64,000 nucleotides of DNA from the NCBI GenBank assembly GCA_030674185.1, contig JAPXFY010000018.1, positions 51,570,255 through 51,634,254 of the forward strand, given 5' to 3'. The notes under the pieces were generated by a model that was not told the DNA's origin, made no database searches, and saw nothing but the letters and a program-made list of their open reading frames with translations. A program made the position numbers and the translations under genes. Below, piece after piece: positions 1-10,378 of this stretch. Origin of the DNA: Monoplex corrugatus. Taxonomy: Eukaryota > Mollusca > Gastropoda > Littorinimorpha > Ranellidae. Positions within the stretch are counted from its first letter, which is position 1; the number at the start of each line of letters is the position of its first letter.

Positions 1-3000
1 ACTCCTGATATTATACCGAAATATAATTACACACGCGCTGATTGGTCCTTGTTTCAGACTGCTCTTGCCAATCAAGATTACACACATTATGAAAGTGAAA
101 ATGTTGACGTTATGTTTTCTAAAATTCCAGGAGTCAGTTCTAGCTGCTGCAGACCTTTCCATCCCGAAACTCAAAACTTTTTAAGTCTAATAATCGTTTG
201 AGTAATGTTTGGTTGACAGAGGCTGTGAGCAAGCAGTTCAGTATAAAAAAGAGAAATACAAAATCTACATCAAAAGCAGGAAACCTGAAGATCATATGGA
301 AATTAAAAAAGCTAACACCCAGTGTATATAAAATCATCGCTGAAGCAAAGAAAAATTATTGGGCATCATACTGTACTAAATAAATTTCAGATTTCAAGGA
401 TTTCCACAAAGTCTGGACAAAAATGAATCAAATGAAAAATGGAGCCGACTTACCTAGGAGTCCAATAATGATTGACACATGTCACAAATTTCCGTCCGAC
501 ATGGACAAAGCTGAAACTTTTGTAGAACTTTTTGCCGAAAATAGTAAAGTAGATGGTTTGTCTCCTACCTGCAAACACTACATACAAATGGCAGCTAACA
601 ACCCTATCTCACTGATCCAATACCTCAGAATGATCGCTGGTTTAATTCTCCAATCACCTTAGAAGAGATAAAAAAAAACAACAACAACACTATCTTGTCT
701 CTACACAACAAAAGGAGTTTGGTAGGTGTCGATGCAGTTTCAACTGAAATGATTAAACGTCTTACAGAAAAATATATTATTTTCTTACACAAAATTTTTC
801 AGAAATGCTGGGTTAGTGGAACTATACCACAATTATGGCAAAAGTCTATTGTCATACCAGTATTAAAAGCAGGAAAGCCTAAAAACAATAAAAATAGTTA
901 CAGACCTATTGTGTTGACGTCCCATACGAGCAAACTAATGGAAAAATTGTATTAAACAGACTTGTACAGTACTGTGATAAAAATAACGTTATTCCAGTAA
1001 ATCAGGTAGGTTTTAGAAAAGGGAGATCCACAGCTGAGCACCTGGTTAAACTTACAACTCACATCAAGAAACAGTTTGCCCGCAGAAAAAGTCTTTTTGC
1101 TACTTTTTTGATGTGAAAAAAAGCTTACGATCAAGTTTGGCATACGCGTTTATCTGTACAAGCTGAAATCTATTGATTTATCTGGCAATATGTATGATTA
1201 CATTAAGTCTTTTTTAGCCAATAGAATTATTCAGGCAAGAGTGGGAACTAGTTATTCTACTTCACGATATCTTGATATGGGAATTCCACAAGGTTCAGTG
1301 ATAGCACCCCTTTTATTTAAAATCCTTATACAGGATCTTCCTAAAGCACTCTCAGATCGTGTTGTTTTGGCACAGTACGCTGATGATATATGTATTTGGA
1401 TGAATATTACTTTAAAAAAGACAACTCCACAGAGAGCGCAGAATTACATTAGGAAGTTGTATCAATCTGATCTTGATAATCTTGGAAACTATATGTTAGA
1501 AAATGGTCTGTCGTAGTCAGCGGAAAAAACTAACATGATGCTATTTAATCCTGGTGGTACTTTAAATACTTTATCTACTTTCAGATTGCTTGATGAAGTG
1601 TTACATTACAAACAGGTTGTAAAATTTCTGGGAGTCTTTATGACATCGAAATTAAACTGGAATGTCCATTTTGATTATATTTCAACAAAAGCAAGAAAAG
1701 CCTAAAATTTTCTAAAGATAATAAGCAGATTACCTTGAGGAATGGATACAAACATACTAATTCATCTATCAACAGCACTTGTAAGATCTAAATTATCCTA
1801 TGCACAAGAAGTGTTCTTCGGTGCACCAAAATATCTATTAAAGAAGATACAAAGCTTAGACTGCAAAAGTATTAAAATTGCTCTAGGTGTCCCTACTCAT
1901 GCTTCTAATCTGGAAACGTACAAAGTTGCTGGAATTCTGCCTCTGAACAACTATCGTGAGCGAGCGATAGCAAAATTCGCAGTTAGAACTACTTCACAAA
2001 CGGACAATTTTGTGAGTAAGGAAATTAAAATCAGGTCTGATGTTGACTTTCCAAAGCGAGCAAAAAGCATTTCATCACAAATGACTGTTGCAACTTATAT
2101 ATCTCACTTGGTCAAACAATCTAACATAAATATGGATGAAATAGCTGAGACACCATCAACAACGCCTATCCCTACATGGGAAATGCTAAAAGCCTCTTTT
2201 GATATTGATTATACAGACGCTAAGAAATCTGAAAACGTCAACATTTCGATATCCACAGCAAGAGAACACATCAATGAAAAATACAGTACCCATCTTCACA
2301 TTTTTACCGATGGATCAGTCTTAGAAAATAAATGTGCTGGAGCAGCATTTTATGTTCCAAAATTTAAAATAAAAAAGTCATTTTTCGTTGGGGCAAACAT
2401 ATCTATATTTACAGCGGAATTATCGCTATTATAAAAGCATTGCATTATCTAATAAATCTCAAACCTGTACCTTTCAAAGTAGTTCTCTTTGTTGATTCAA
2501 AATTTGTATTATATGCCTTGCGGTCTTTTGATACCGACACAAGACTTGATTTAATTACTGAGGCAAATCATCTTATACATCGTTTAAGGGTCAAAGGTAC
2601 AGATATCAGTTTATGCTGGGTGCCTTCACACGTTGGTCTTCACGGAAACGAAGTAGTTGACAGAGCAGCTAAGCAAGGCGCGCAGAATTCTGATAATTCT
2701 ATAGGATTACATGTTCCTACTTCCGTAAAAGAAGCTTGCTACTTGCTCGAATCAACCTCATGGTCTCGATTTCATGAACATTTAAATGAACAGTTTGTGT
2801 CACAACAATTGACAAAACTTACCGTTCAAAATGTACGTAAAAAATTGCAGTATTCTTCCATGTATTATTTGAGATTGATTGTTGCTGTTCGTTTTCGTAT
2901 TCAGCTAAACGCGTTGAAAACAAATATTGTAAAAATGTCAAGTGTATTTGCGGCGAACAGTTCACACTGTTTCACTGCTTATTCTACTGCAAAATGCTAC

Positions 3001-3087
3001 GTTACTTTTTACCAAAAATGTTTACCCAAGAAAAGTATTCTGAAACTCATTTCCAAAAAGTTACATCAGATCAATTTTATTAGTTAA
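1..3087 (+). pseudogene. Decayed RNase H-bearing non-LTR retrotransposon (I/Nimb-like)
   Basis: This is a LINE polyprotein in pieces, cut at its 5' side by the window edge. In order there is a pre-RT linker (about 1-660), RT finger motif SYRPIVLTS (about 899-925), the motif GIPQGSVIAPLLF near 1280-1318, the catalytic box QYADDICIW near 1375-1400, an RT-thumb region (1742-2200), and an RNase H domain. RNase H is shown by FTDGSVLENKCAGAAFY (about 2302-2352), then VDSKFVLYALRSF (about 2492-2530) and WVPSHVGLHGNEVVDRAA (about 2618-2671). The frame is broken by an in-frame stop after the RT (1514-1516) and frameshifts near 660-695, 950-1190, 1700-1742 and 2434-2440, so it is dead. A C-terminal RNase H is a feature of the I, Nimb, R1, LOA and Tad groups, and absent from Jockey, CR1 and RTE. 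The exact clade is inferred. The apurinic endonuclease would lie left of the window. Confidence 0.88.
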
Positions 3088-3370
3088 AATTTCAGAATCA
3101 TTAGTTCACAGTCCTGTTAATGCATTATTTTAACTTTACGCGGTTTGGTATTAGTGTTACAATTTCCCTTCATATTGTTTTAAGTTAATTGTTACAGTTA
3201 AGTTTTCGTTCCATTTTTCTGTTCTCCCACCTACTTATGTCTTTTTACTCTATCTCCCCTCTGCCCCAATCCAACCCGCCCAACTATCGTTCTACAATTT
3301 ATTTTATTTATTCTTTTTTATTCCCTCCTCCCCCGTCTAATATCAGTTATAGTGAAAAGACGTTGAATCA
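3088..3370. other. 3' flank of the RNase H LINE, no gene
   Basis: AT- and pyrimidine-rich sequence between the RNase H stop and the CA microsatellite. It may be the 3' UTR of the LINE, but no tail or target-site duplication is recognisable. No coding sequence is seen. Confidence 0.4.
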
Positions 3371-3377
3371 AAGAACG

Positions 3378-3378
<1 letters not shown>

Positions 3379-3462
<84 letters not shown>

Positions 3463-3554
3463 CGCACGCATGAATCCGAGCACACTGACAGAGAAACACA
3501 CACGCCACACACACGCGCGCGCGCGCGCGCACACACACACACACACGTTTGTGA

Positions 3555-3593
<39 letters not shown>

Positions 3594-3628
3594 ACCGCGC
3601 GCGCGCGCACACACACATAGACACACAC
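3379..3628. repeat. (CA)n microsatellite with CG-alternating blocks
   Basis: About 250 bp of (AC)n, interrupted by two (CG)n runs near 3514-3530 and 3595-3608. Alternating purine-pyrimidine tracts of this kind are classical Z-DNA formers. The apparent ORFs here are cysteine/valine or histidine/threonine repeats produced by the microsatellite. Confidence 0.95.
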
Positions 3629-4160
3629 AAACCCTGAAACGGGTCAAGCCAGTCTCACAATCTTCCTTTTTCTACCAAAATGATCTCAGTAAATTAGAAG
3701 TTTTGTACTTGCCAAGATCACTGTGACCTTGGAAAAGCATCAGTTGATAAGAAACTTGACGTAAATAGAAGGCAACGGTAGACTGTCACAACAATGAAAA
3801 CAGAATATTACCGTTGTCAAAAGTTCCTGCGAAAATACTGTTCACACACCTTCCCCCAAAAGTATCGATTTTAGGCACTTTTTTCTTTGTCCGTGTGACC
3901 TTGACCTTGACAACTTGTCCTTCAAAAGGATGTATTCGCGACTCTTGGTCCAAATCTTTGACCTAAATTTGGTAAAGATCCCTCTGTAAACAGCTGAGAA
4001 AATCTCATTGACAGATTTTGTCATACATAGACACACAGAAAGACAGACATACCAGTACACACAGACAGACACTTCTGAACTCTCAGGTCGATAGGAATCA
4101 ATCTCTTTTTTCAATGAGAGATTTTTTTTATACATGTAAATAGCCATTGGGACTACACAA
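3629..4160. repeat. Putative dispersed repeat with GTGACCTTGACCTTG core
   Basis: The stretch has a GTGACCTTGACCTTGAC motif (about 3894-3910) followed by a CATACATAGACACACAGAAAG tail and repeated CAGACAGAC. I recognise this layout from repetitive DNA in mollusc genomes, but only one clear copy is in the window, so the call is tentative. A weaker CCTTGACCTTGGCCTTGG motif occurs near 32099-32116. No gene is seen. Confidence 0.3.
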
Positions 4161-5075
4161 TATCATCAACAAAGACGAAGAGGAAGCAAGATGACGAAGT
4201 AGGCTTACTACTGAAATATGAAACGTAATCGTTTCAAATACTTGCAACAAGTCAGTAGTGTTTTCCGATGGACATGAAAAAAAAGATCTGGTAGACAGCC
4301 TAATCCATCTTTCCTCCTTCCAGAAATGACGTGTTGACTGACGCTATTACAAACAAAAATGACGACGTAGTTCCTCGGATCTCTACTTTTCCGCAACTAA
4401 TATGCTAATACACGGCTTCGCAACATCCAATGGACTTCGGCCTGTGACCGGCAAAGTTTTTCCTTCAAGTTCATAAATGGATCGTTTCATATTTCTAGGT
4501 TCAAATTACTGAATTGGGTTTGTTTTTTTTTTGGCGTTGAAAATGGGGAAAACACGTTGCCACCCATGATGTTTCCTGTATGTGTGTTATTTTTTTTCCT
4601 GTCATAGTTGACCTTTCTACAGATTTTTTTTTCAAGGGACAACTCTTTTTGTAAATGTTGTGGAATCTTTAACGTGCATTAAATGCGTGCTATACACAGT
4701 ACCTCCGTTTATCGTCTTTTTCCGAAAGACTAGCACCCAAGACCACTATTTAAGGTCTTGCGGAGGGTGGGAGAAAAATGCCTGGCCGTCCAGAATCGCA
4801 GGGTTATTAGATCCATGCGGGTTGTTATTCCACTCAGCTATACACACTGTACTGGTTATTTGACCTGAATCAAAACGAATGTCAACCTGTTATCAACCAT
4901 AACCAAGAGCATAACGAGCACTTAGTACAATGTTAATATAAAGAAAAGATGACATAAAAATAGCAATTTGGGTAGGGTGGGGTGTAATATTGTGTGTTGT
5001 TTGTAAAATAACATTTCATCCTTTTCTATCTTCTGTCGTTCATGGTCTGGATAAGACAGACAAAGATAAGTTGAC
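4161..5075. other. No gene seen; small SINE-body-like fragment
   Basis: AT-rich sequence without credible coding. The part near 4725-4860 (CTAGCACCCAAGACC ... CACTCAGCTATACAC) looks like the body of a SINE, but there is no tRNA-like head and no second clear copy here. Confidence 0.4.
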
Positions 5076-5081
5076 TTTGTC

Positions 5082-5150
5082 ACTGGCCCAGTTGTTAGAG
5101 TGCCACGCTCATAAGCAAGGGTTGGGTTGTGGGTTCATCCCTTCTTATTG
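5082..5150 (+). repeat. tRNA-like SINE head
   Basis: TGGCCCAGTTGTTAGAGTGCC resembles a pol III A box and GGTTGTGGGTTCATCCC resembles a B box, about 45 bp apart. There is no intact acceptor stem, so this is a tRNA-derived SINE head, not a tRNA gene. It abuts the 620-bp dispersed repeat that starts near 5150. Confidence 0.5.
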
Positions 5151-5700
5151 TTTTCGTTTAAATCCCAACCGACTACACAGAGCCATATCAGGGGTATAAC
5201 CATTTCAAAACATACTCAATACTTCAACAGGAAAAAAAGAAGGAAAAGAAAATTAAGTACACATACTGATGCATTCGCGCACATAAACAAAGGACATACT
5301 CCTGGCGTTGACCGCTCCATCCAATTCATCGCACAGGGGATTTAAAACAAAGACACCTGAATGCAAATTTAAACATAACTAAGGACACTAAAACATATAT
5401 AAAAACGGGCCTAAATTACCTAAAATTGCTTCCGCATATCACTTTCCCTAAGCCAAAAATGCACTTAACTTAATACATGTAACTAATTATCAATTCCTAA
5501 GAGAAAGTACGTAAGACTTTATCAAACACATACAGGTAAATAGACCAGCAAGGCAGAAAATGATAGGAAGAAACGACAGAAAGCAAAGGAGGAAGAAAGA
5601 AACAAAGACAGTGACAGAAAAGAGGAAATTCCTAGCACAGAATTTTCCAAGTGAGGTGGAGATCATACTATTTAGCTGAAAAAGTTCTCAGCACCCGCAA
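5150..5700 (+). repeat. Dispersed ~620-bp repeat family, copy A
   Basis: The copy starts at AACCGACTACACAGAGCC and shares a series of blocks with copies at 16500-17130 (minus), 32264-33420 (minus, split), 47480-48060 (plus) and 49290-49835 (plus). Shared blocks include CCTGGCGTTGACC, CACAGGGGATTTAAA, AATGCACTTAA, CACATACAGGT, AGGCAGAAAATGATAGGA and TTTCCA before the end. No protein is conserved convincingly. It may be a non-autonomous DNA element or a long SINE. The class is unknown. Confidence 0.8.
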
Positions 5701-5712
5701 CCTCCAGCGGGC

Positions 5713-5713
5713 C

Positions 5714-5788
<75 letters not shown>

Positions 5789-5792
5789 ACAC

Positions 5793-5842
<50 letters not shown>

Positions 5843-5918
5843 ATAATATACATGTATTATATATATAATATATATATATAATATAATATATATATAAGAG
5901 CAGAGAGAAGAAGAGAAG

Positions 5919-5950
<32 letters not shown>

Positions 5951-5967
5951 GACAGACAGACAGACAG

Positions 5968-6040
<73 letters not shown>
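5713..6040. repeat. Compound microsatellite (AT)n-(AC)n-(AT)n-(AG)n
   Basis: Runs of TA (5713-5786), AC (5790-5840), further TA (5841-5895), and GA with short CAGA blocks (5897-6040). The ORFs here are microsatellite artefacts. Confidence 0.97.
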
Positions 6041-6043
<3 letters not shown>

Positions 6044-6644
6044 GCAGAGTCAAGATCTGATCTCTGATCTCTTGAGTTCAGTCCCAGCCCGCAACATTAA
6101 AAGCTGACCTGTTCGCTGCCCATCTTCACGTTTCCATTGTTCTGGTGGTGTCACATTCATATTCATATTAATTTCTTATTGTCACAGTGGTTTTACTTTG
6201 TGAAACACGGGCTGCTCTCCCCTTCGAGAGCGCGTCACCTCACCGCAGTGCACCACCACTAAATTTCTTTTGTTCTTTTTTTATTTATTTATTTTTTTGT
6301 ACCAAGACTTCAGAAAGGCAAGAAAACAAATTGGCCTTCAGGGGGAGGGACCTGGGAAATCAATCCACCTCTCTAATGTTTTATATCCGGGCAGCCTGGC
6401 AAAAATGCCCAGCTTGGCATAGCGTTAATAGGTCCCCCCCCCCAACCCCACCCGCCCACCCACCCCCCAATTTAAGACCTTGCCAGCACGTAGGGTTTTG
6501 CACAGGTTCGGAGAGTCTGCCAGATAATTGCTGACAGATTTGGCTGGAGCGCATACGGTGCATTTCTGTCCCAGTGCGATGAATCTCTCTTTGGCAAACT
6601 CAAAACACATATCAAATAACCGTGGTCACACAAGTTCAAAAAAG
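6041..6644. repeat. SINE-related fragments and a C-tract, no gene
   Basis: 6090-6165 (CGCTGCCCATCTTCACG ... TCTGGTGGTGTCAC) matches the body of the tRNA-derived SINE at 41806-42065. 6465-6590 (AGACCTTGCCAGCAC ... GGAGCGCATACGGTG) is paralogous to 44670-44765. A C-rich tract lies at 6436-6472. The proline-rich ORF over this stretch comes from that tract. Confidence 0.55.
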
Positions 6645-7352
6645 CTTGATAGTCATGAGGCCGACAAGTGGTTGAAAGCCAATTGATACTTAAGCTTAGT
6701 CACGAAAGGTACAGTTCTGACAGTCATGAGCCGACAAGTGGTTGAAAGCCAATTGATACTTAAGCTTAGTCACGAACAGGTACAGTTCTGCAGTCAAAGA
6801 GCCGTCAAGTAAGTTTAAAGGCCAATTGATACTTAAGCTTAGTCACGAAAGGTACAGTTCTGACAGTCATGAGCCGTCAAGTAGTTAAAGGCCAATTGAT
6901 ACTTAAGCTTAGTCACGAAAGGTACAGTTCTGACAGTCATGAGCCGTCAAGTAGTTAAAGGCCAATTGATACTTAAGCTTAGTCACGAAAGGTACAGTTC
7001 TGACAGTCATGAGCCGTCAAGTAGTTAAAGACCAATTGATACTTAAGCTTAGTCACGAAAGGTACAGTTCTGACAGTCATGAGCCGTCAAGTAGTTAAAG
7101 ACCAATTGATACTTAAGCTTAGTCACGAAAGGTACAGTTCTGACAGTCATGAGCCGTCAAGTAGTTAAAGGCCAATTGATACTTAAGCTTAGTCACGAAA
7201 GGTACAGTTCTGACAGTCATGAGCCGTCAAGTAGTTAAAGGCCAATTGATACTTAAGCTTAGTCACGAAAGGTACAGTTCTGACAGTCATGAGCCGTCAA
7301 GTAGTTAAAGGCCAATTGATACTTAAGCTTAGTCATGAAAGGTACAGTTCTG
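6645..7352. repeat. 70-bp minisatellite, 10 copies
   Basis: Head-to-tail units of 70 bp, each containing CCAATTGATACTTAAGCTTA and GGTACAGTTCTGACAGTC. The AGTCACGAA motif recurs at about 6698, 6770, 6841, 6911, 6981, 7051, 7121, 7191, 7261 and 7331. The left three units are divergent and slightly longer or shorter, while the right seven are almost identical. That gradient suggests recent homogenisation at the right end. Confidence 0.97.
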
Positions 7353-7530
7353 AGTTTGTTCAAACGGGAGTCTTCGCGCTTGGGTAATGGTGTATGTGCT
7401 CCTCCCGAATATGCCAGTAATTATTTGAATATTAACTAGGCCTAGTGACGAATATTAGACAGGTATGTCTCATTAACGAGTATTAAGTGGGCCTAGTTTC
7501 GAATATCTAATTGGCATAGTGATGAATTTT
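7353..7530. repeat. Degenerate CCTAGTGA tandem array, left part
   Basis: Loose repeats around GGCCTAGTGACGAATATTA, with spacing near 28-30 bp. The array resumes at 9797-10107, so it was split by the LINE insertions at 7531-9796. GATGAATTTT at 7521-7530 recurs at 9797-9806 as the target-site duplication. Confidence 0.75.
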
Positions 7531-7859
7531 GTGGGGCGTGGACAGTCAACAAGCAAAGCCAGAACAAGATTGAGGCAGCCGAGACGAGGTTTCTAAGAAG
7601 AATGTTGCGAGTTCCATGGACAGCAAAGAAAACAAAGGAGACAGTCTTGATGGATGCAGACACACGAAGATCATTCATAAGGAAGATTAGGAAAAGACAG
7701 GCAGCATTTACAGGCCATTTCATGAGGAAAAGGGAATTAGAGCACCTGGTCACAACAGGAAAGCTGGAGGAAAAGAGAGCACCAGGTAGTCATTTCTTCA
7801 CGAAGGCCACGGGCAGACCTGGGAGAAAATATTGGACGGACTTGCAGGATGGCTGAGTA
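7531..7859 (+). mobile_element. RTE-like LINE 3' end, left part (interrupted)
   Basis: Encodes the C-terminal end of an RTE/BovB-like reverse transcriptase: RRMLRVPWTAKKTKETVL, then FIRKIRKRQAAFTGHFMRK and LEHLVTTGKLE. The same C-terminus occurs at 14576-14885, 31885-32058, 34758-35789 and 52806-53040. This copy is 5' truncated and is cut after GGATGGCTGAG by the antisense L2/CR1-like LINE. Its continuation resumes near 9687. The host target is the degenerate tandem array, with 10-bp target-site duplications. Confidence 0.85.
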
Positions 7860-9686
7860 ATAATAATAATAATAATTACAATATTTATATAGCGCAAAAT
7901 CTCGATAAAAATCAAATCTAAGCGCTGAACATACACTTACGCACGCGCGCACACACACGCATACACACACTCACACATGGCTATAAATGGGGAAAAAGAA
8001 TAAAAGCAATGGAAAATTATAGAGAGCATATTATATACAAATATATATTACAATGTGATTCCTCTCCGAGCGGAGACAGGCTACAGAGGGGGGATGAGTG
8101 AGGTCAGGATTTTATGCAGAGGAGAAAAGGTGAGTTTTGAGAGCGGACTTGAAGGAGACAAAAGTAGGTTGCTGACGGACTGAGAGAGAAAGTTTGTTCC
8201 AGGAAAGTGGACCAGAAACAGAGAAGGCTCGTGGACCATAGGTATTGAGCTTAGTGCGTGGAAAGCGAAAAGTCAGAGGATCGGAGGCAGAGCGGAGGGT
8301 ACGTGAGGGAAATAGGTCTCAAGTAGGCTTGACAGGTAATCGGGGGCTGCGTTATTGAGGCTTTTGTAGCACATGGTGTCTAGTTTGTACTGTATGCGCT
8401 TTGATACAGGGAGCCAGTGAAGTTGTGCCAGGAGAGGAGACATGTGGTCAGCTTTTTTCTTTTTGAGTACAAGGCGTGCAGCATTGTTTTGAATGCGCTG
8501 TAGAATGTGAATGGTGGAGGCAGGAAGACCAGACAGGAGTGAATTGCAATAGTCAATGCGAGACATTATGAAGGAGAGAACGAGTTTTGCAATTGTTTCA
8601 CAAGAGATACTTCCTGATCAGGCTTATACGATGGAGGTGATAGTAGCAAGATCTGGCAGTTTGAGAAACAAAGTTGTTCATGGAGAGGGTAGAGTCAATG
8701 CAGACACCAAGGTTTTTAGCTGAATCAGAAATTGGGACTGATGTGTTACATAATGGGAGAGAAAGAGGAGGCAGCTGAGAAAGTTTCTGACGGGTGCCAA
8801 TGAGGATAGCTTCTGTCTTGTCGTCATTAAGCTGAAGTTTGTTGAACGTCATCCAGTTCTTAATGTCCGAGTAACACGCTGGATGAACCACAGCGTTGAT
8901 GGCCAGTGACAGACCAAACAGGTTAGGCACCACACTCTCCTGCGACCCGTTCTTGCAGAACGAGGGAATACGCACCAGGGAGTTGTTGGCCAGAACCAGG
9001 AGTCTGAGGTTGGGAAGGGCAAAGAGGCGCTGTATATTGTCTGGTGTGTCACTGTCTAGAAGTTGGGTGTCATCAGCATAGAAGTGGTGTTTTATAGAGT
9101 GGGAGTTGATGATGGTGGACAGGGGGGAGGTGTAAAGAGTGAAAAGAACAGGGCCAAGGACAGATCCTTGTGGAACACCACAGGTCAGGCATGCAGGTTG
9201 AGAGTAAGTGCCATTAATGAGAACAGTTTGTTTTCTGTTTGACAGATATGAAGTGAACCAGGAGAGAGCAATGTCAGAGATGCCAAAAGTATGATGAAGT
9301 CTAGAAAGGAGAATACCATGATCAATGGTATCAAAGGCTGCAGACAGATCAAGGAGTGTGAGGAGAGAGACTTTGCCAGTATCAGTTGCAAGGAGGAGAT
9401 TGTTGAGAATGTGTAGCAGGGCAGTTTCAGTGCTATGGCACTGGCGGTAGGCTGACTGGAAAGGATTGAGAAGATTGTTGGCAGACAGGTGAGAGTTCAG
9501 CTGGTTGAGGACAACTTTTTCGATGAGTTTTGACAAGAAAGAGAGATTAGAGATAGGCCGGTAATTTTTCAGTTCATTTGGGTCTAAATCGTATTTCTTG
9601 AGGAGAGGGTGAACAATAGCAGACTTGAAAGAATCTGGGACAGTTCCAGTTTGAAGAGAAGTGTTGATGATGTCAGTGATGAACAG
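7860..9686 (-). mobile_element. L2/CR1-like LINE, antisense, 5' truncated, chimeric with LRR exon
   Basis: Read on the minus strand this is a copy of the LINE at 61700-63990. It has [45 protein letters not shown] and the catalytic FYADDTQLL. The 3' end is GCGCTATATAAATATTG followed by an (ATT)n tail near 7858-7880. The coding frame runs 9845 to 8598, with a frameshift near 8600 and another near 8315. At 9024-8880 the RT frame contains 49 foreign residues ([14 protein letters not shown] to AVVHPA) that replace six residues (LTRTTE) of the sister copy. These are the Toll-like LRR residues encoded at 10501-10645. The element is inserted in the RTE-like LINE tail. Confidence 0.9.
8880..9024 (-). 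other. 145-bp exact copy of the Toll-like LRR exon inside a LINE
   Basis: Bases 8880-9024 are identical, base for base by eye, to 10501-10645, in the same orientation and 1621 bp away. Compared with the LINE copy at 61700-63990, 18 bp of the RT frame have been replaced, and the frame stays open. Junction bases are GTAACACGC/TGGATG on one side and GGCAAAG/AGGCGC on the other, with two or fewer bases of overlap. The pattern fits a templated insertion at a repaired break, or an assembly artefact. Confidence 0.92.
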
Positions 9687-9796
9687 AGGACAGAGAGGAT
9701 AGAAGATGTGCTTGCGGTGACACGGGATAGACACATATGGAGGGCCATGATCGCCAACGCCATTCGGCAGGACACATGATGATGATGATGATGAGC
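9687..9796 (+). mobile_element. RTE-like LINE 3' end, right part, with (GAT)n tail
   Basis: GACAGAGAGGATAGAAGATG through CGCCAACGCCATTCGGCAGG and a GATGATGAT tail complete the LINE started at 7531. The equivalent uninterrupted stretch is at 31965-32058. The tail is followed by the second GATGAATTTT (9797-9806). Confidence 0.85.
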
Positions 9797-10107
9797 GATG
9801 AATTTTAATAAGGCCTAGCTGAGTATTAAACAGACTTGGGTACACAGATCAGGTAGATAGGACTAGTGATGATCATTAAGTAAGTCATGCCCAAATATTG
9901 AGTAGGCTTCTTGACATTAAACAAGTAGACCTTTTGCCGAAATAAATAGGCCTAGTGATGATTATTAAAGGGCCTCCTCAGGTGTACTAAGTAGTAAGCC
10001 TAGTGACCATATGAAGTTGGCTTAGTGACCAATATTAGGCACGCCTCATGATGACTATCACAAAGGCCTAGTGACAGCTATTACGTATGCCTAGTTTCAA
10101 ATATCAA
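9797..10107. repeat. Degenerate CCTAGTGA tandem array, right part
   Basis: Continuation of the array left of the LINE nest, with recurrent GGCCTAGTGATGATTATTA-type units at roughly 28-40 bp spacing. No gene is seen. Confidence 0.75.
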
Positions 10108-10328
10108 GTTATTGTTATTGTTGTTTAAAGCCCAGCCGACTGTGTAGAGCAAATAAGTATGCAAAAAACATACTGCAAAATGACAAAGCACGCTGAAAAA
10201 ACAACAACTATTGTGCACACAAAACAAAAGAAACCACAACCACTCTCCCCCCAAAAAACATCCACAACACACACACACACACACACACCGCGCGCGCGCG
10301 CGCACGCACGCACACACACACACACACA

Positions 10329-10369
<41 letters not shown>

Positions 10370-10378
10370 GACACTGAC
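10108..10378. repeat. Start of the Toll-like gene intron: 620-bp repeat fragment and (CA)n
   Basis: 10108-10165 (TTATTGTTATTGTTGTTTAA, then GCCCAGCCGACTGTG) is the end of the dispersed 620-bp family. 10267-10369 is (CA)n with a CG-alternating block at 10290-10305. On the minus strand the TG tract begins within a few bases of the exon's splice donor. Confidence 0.75.

Noticed and set aside
3318..3630. Cys/Val-rich and His/Thr-rich ORFs here and at other CA/TG tracts
   Set aside because: Microsatellite translation in all frames; the same applies at 17449-18158, 38405-39261 and 63679-63986.
6187..6534. 115-codon ORF with proline-rich stretch
   Set aside because: Crosses SINE fragments and a C-tract; no splice or motif support.
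8598..9845. A novel host protein fusing reverse transcriptase and leucine-rich repeats
   Set aside because: The frame is a truncated LINE carrying a copied exon fragment. It lacks a promoter or intact ends, so a chimeric mobile-element relic is the simpler reading.
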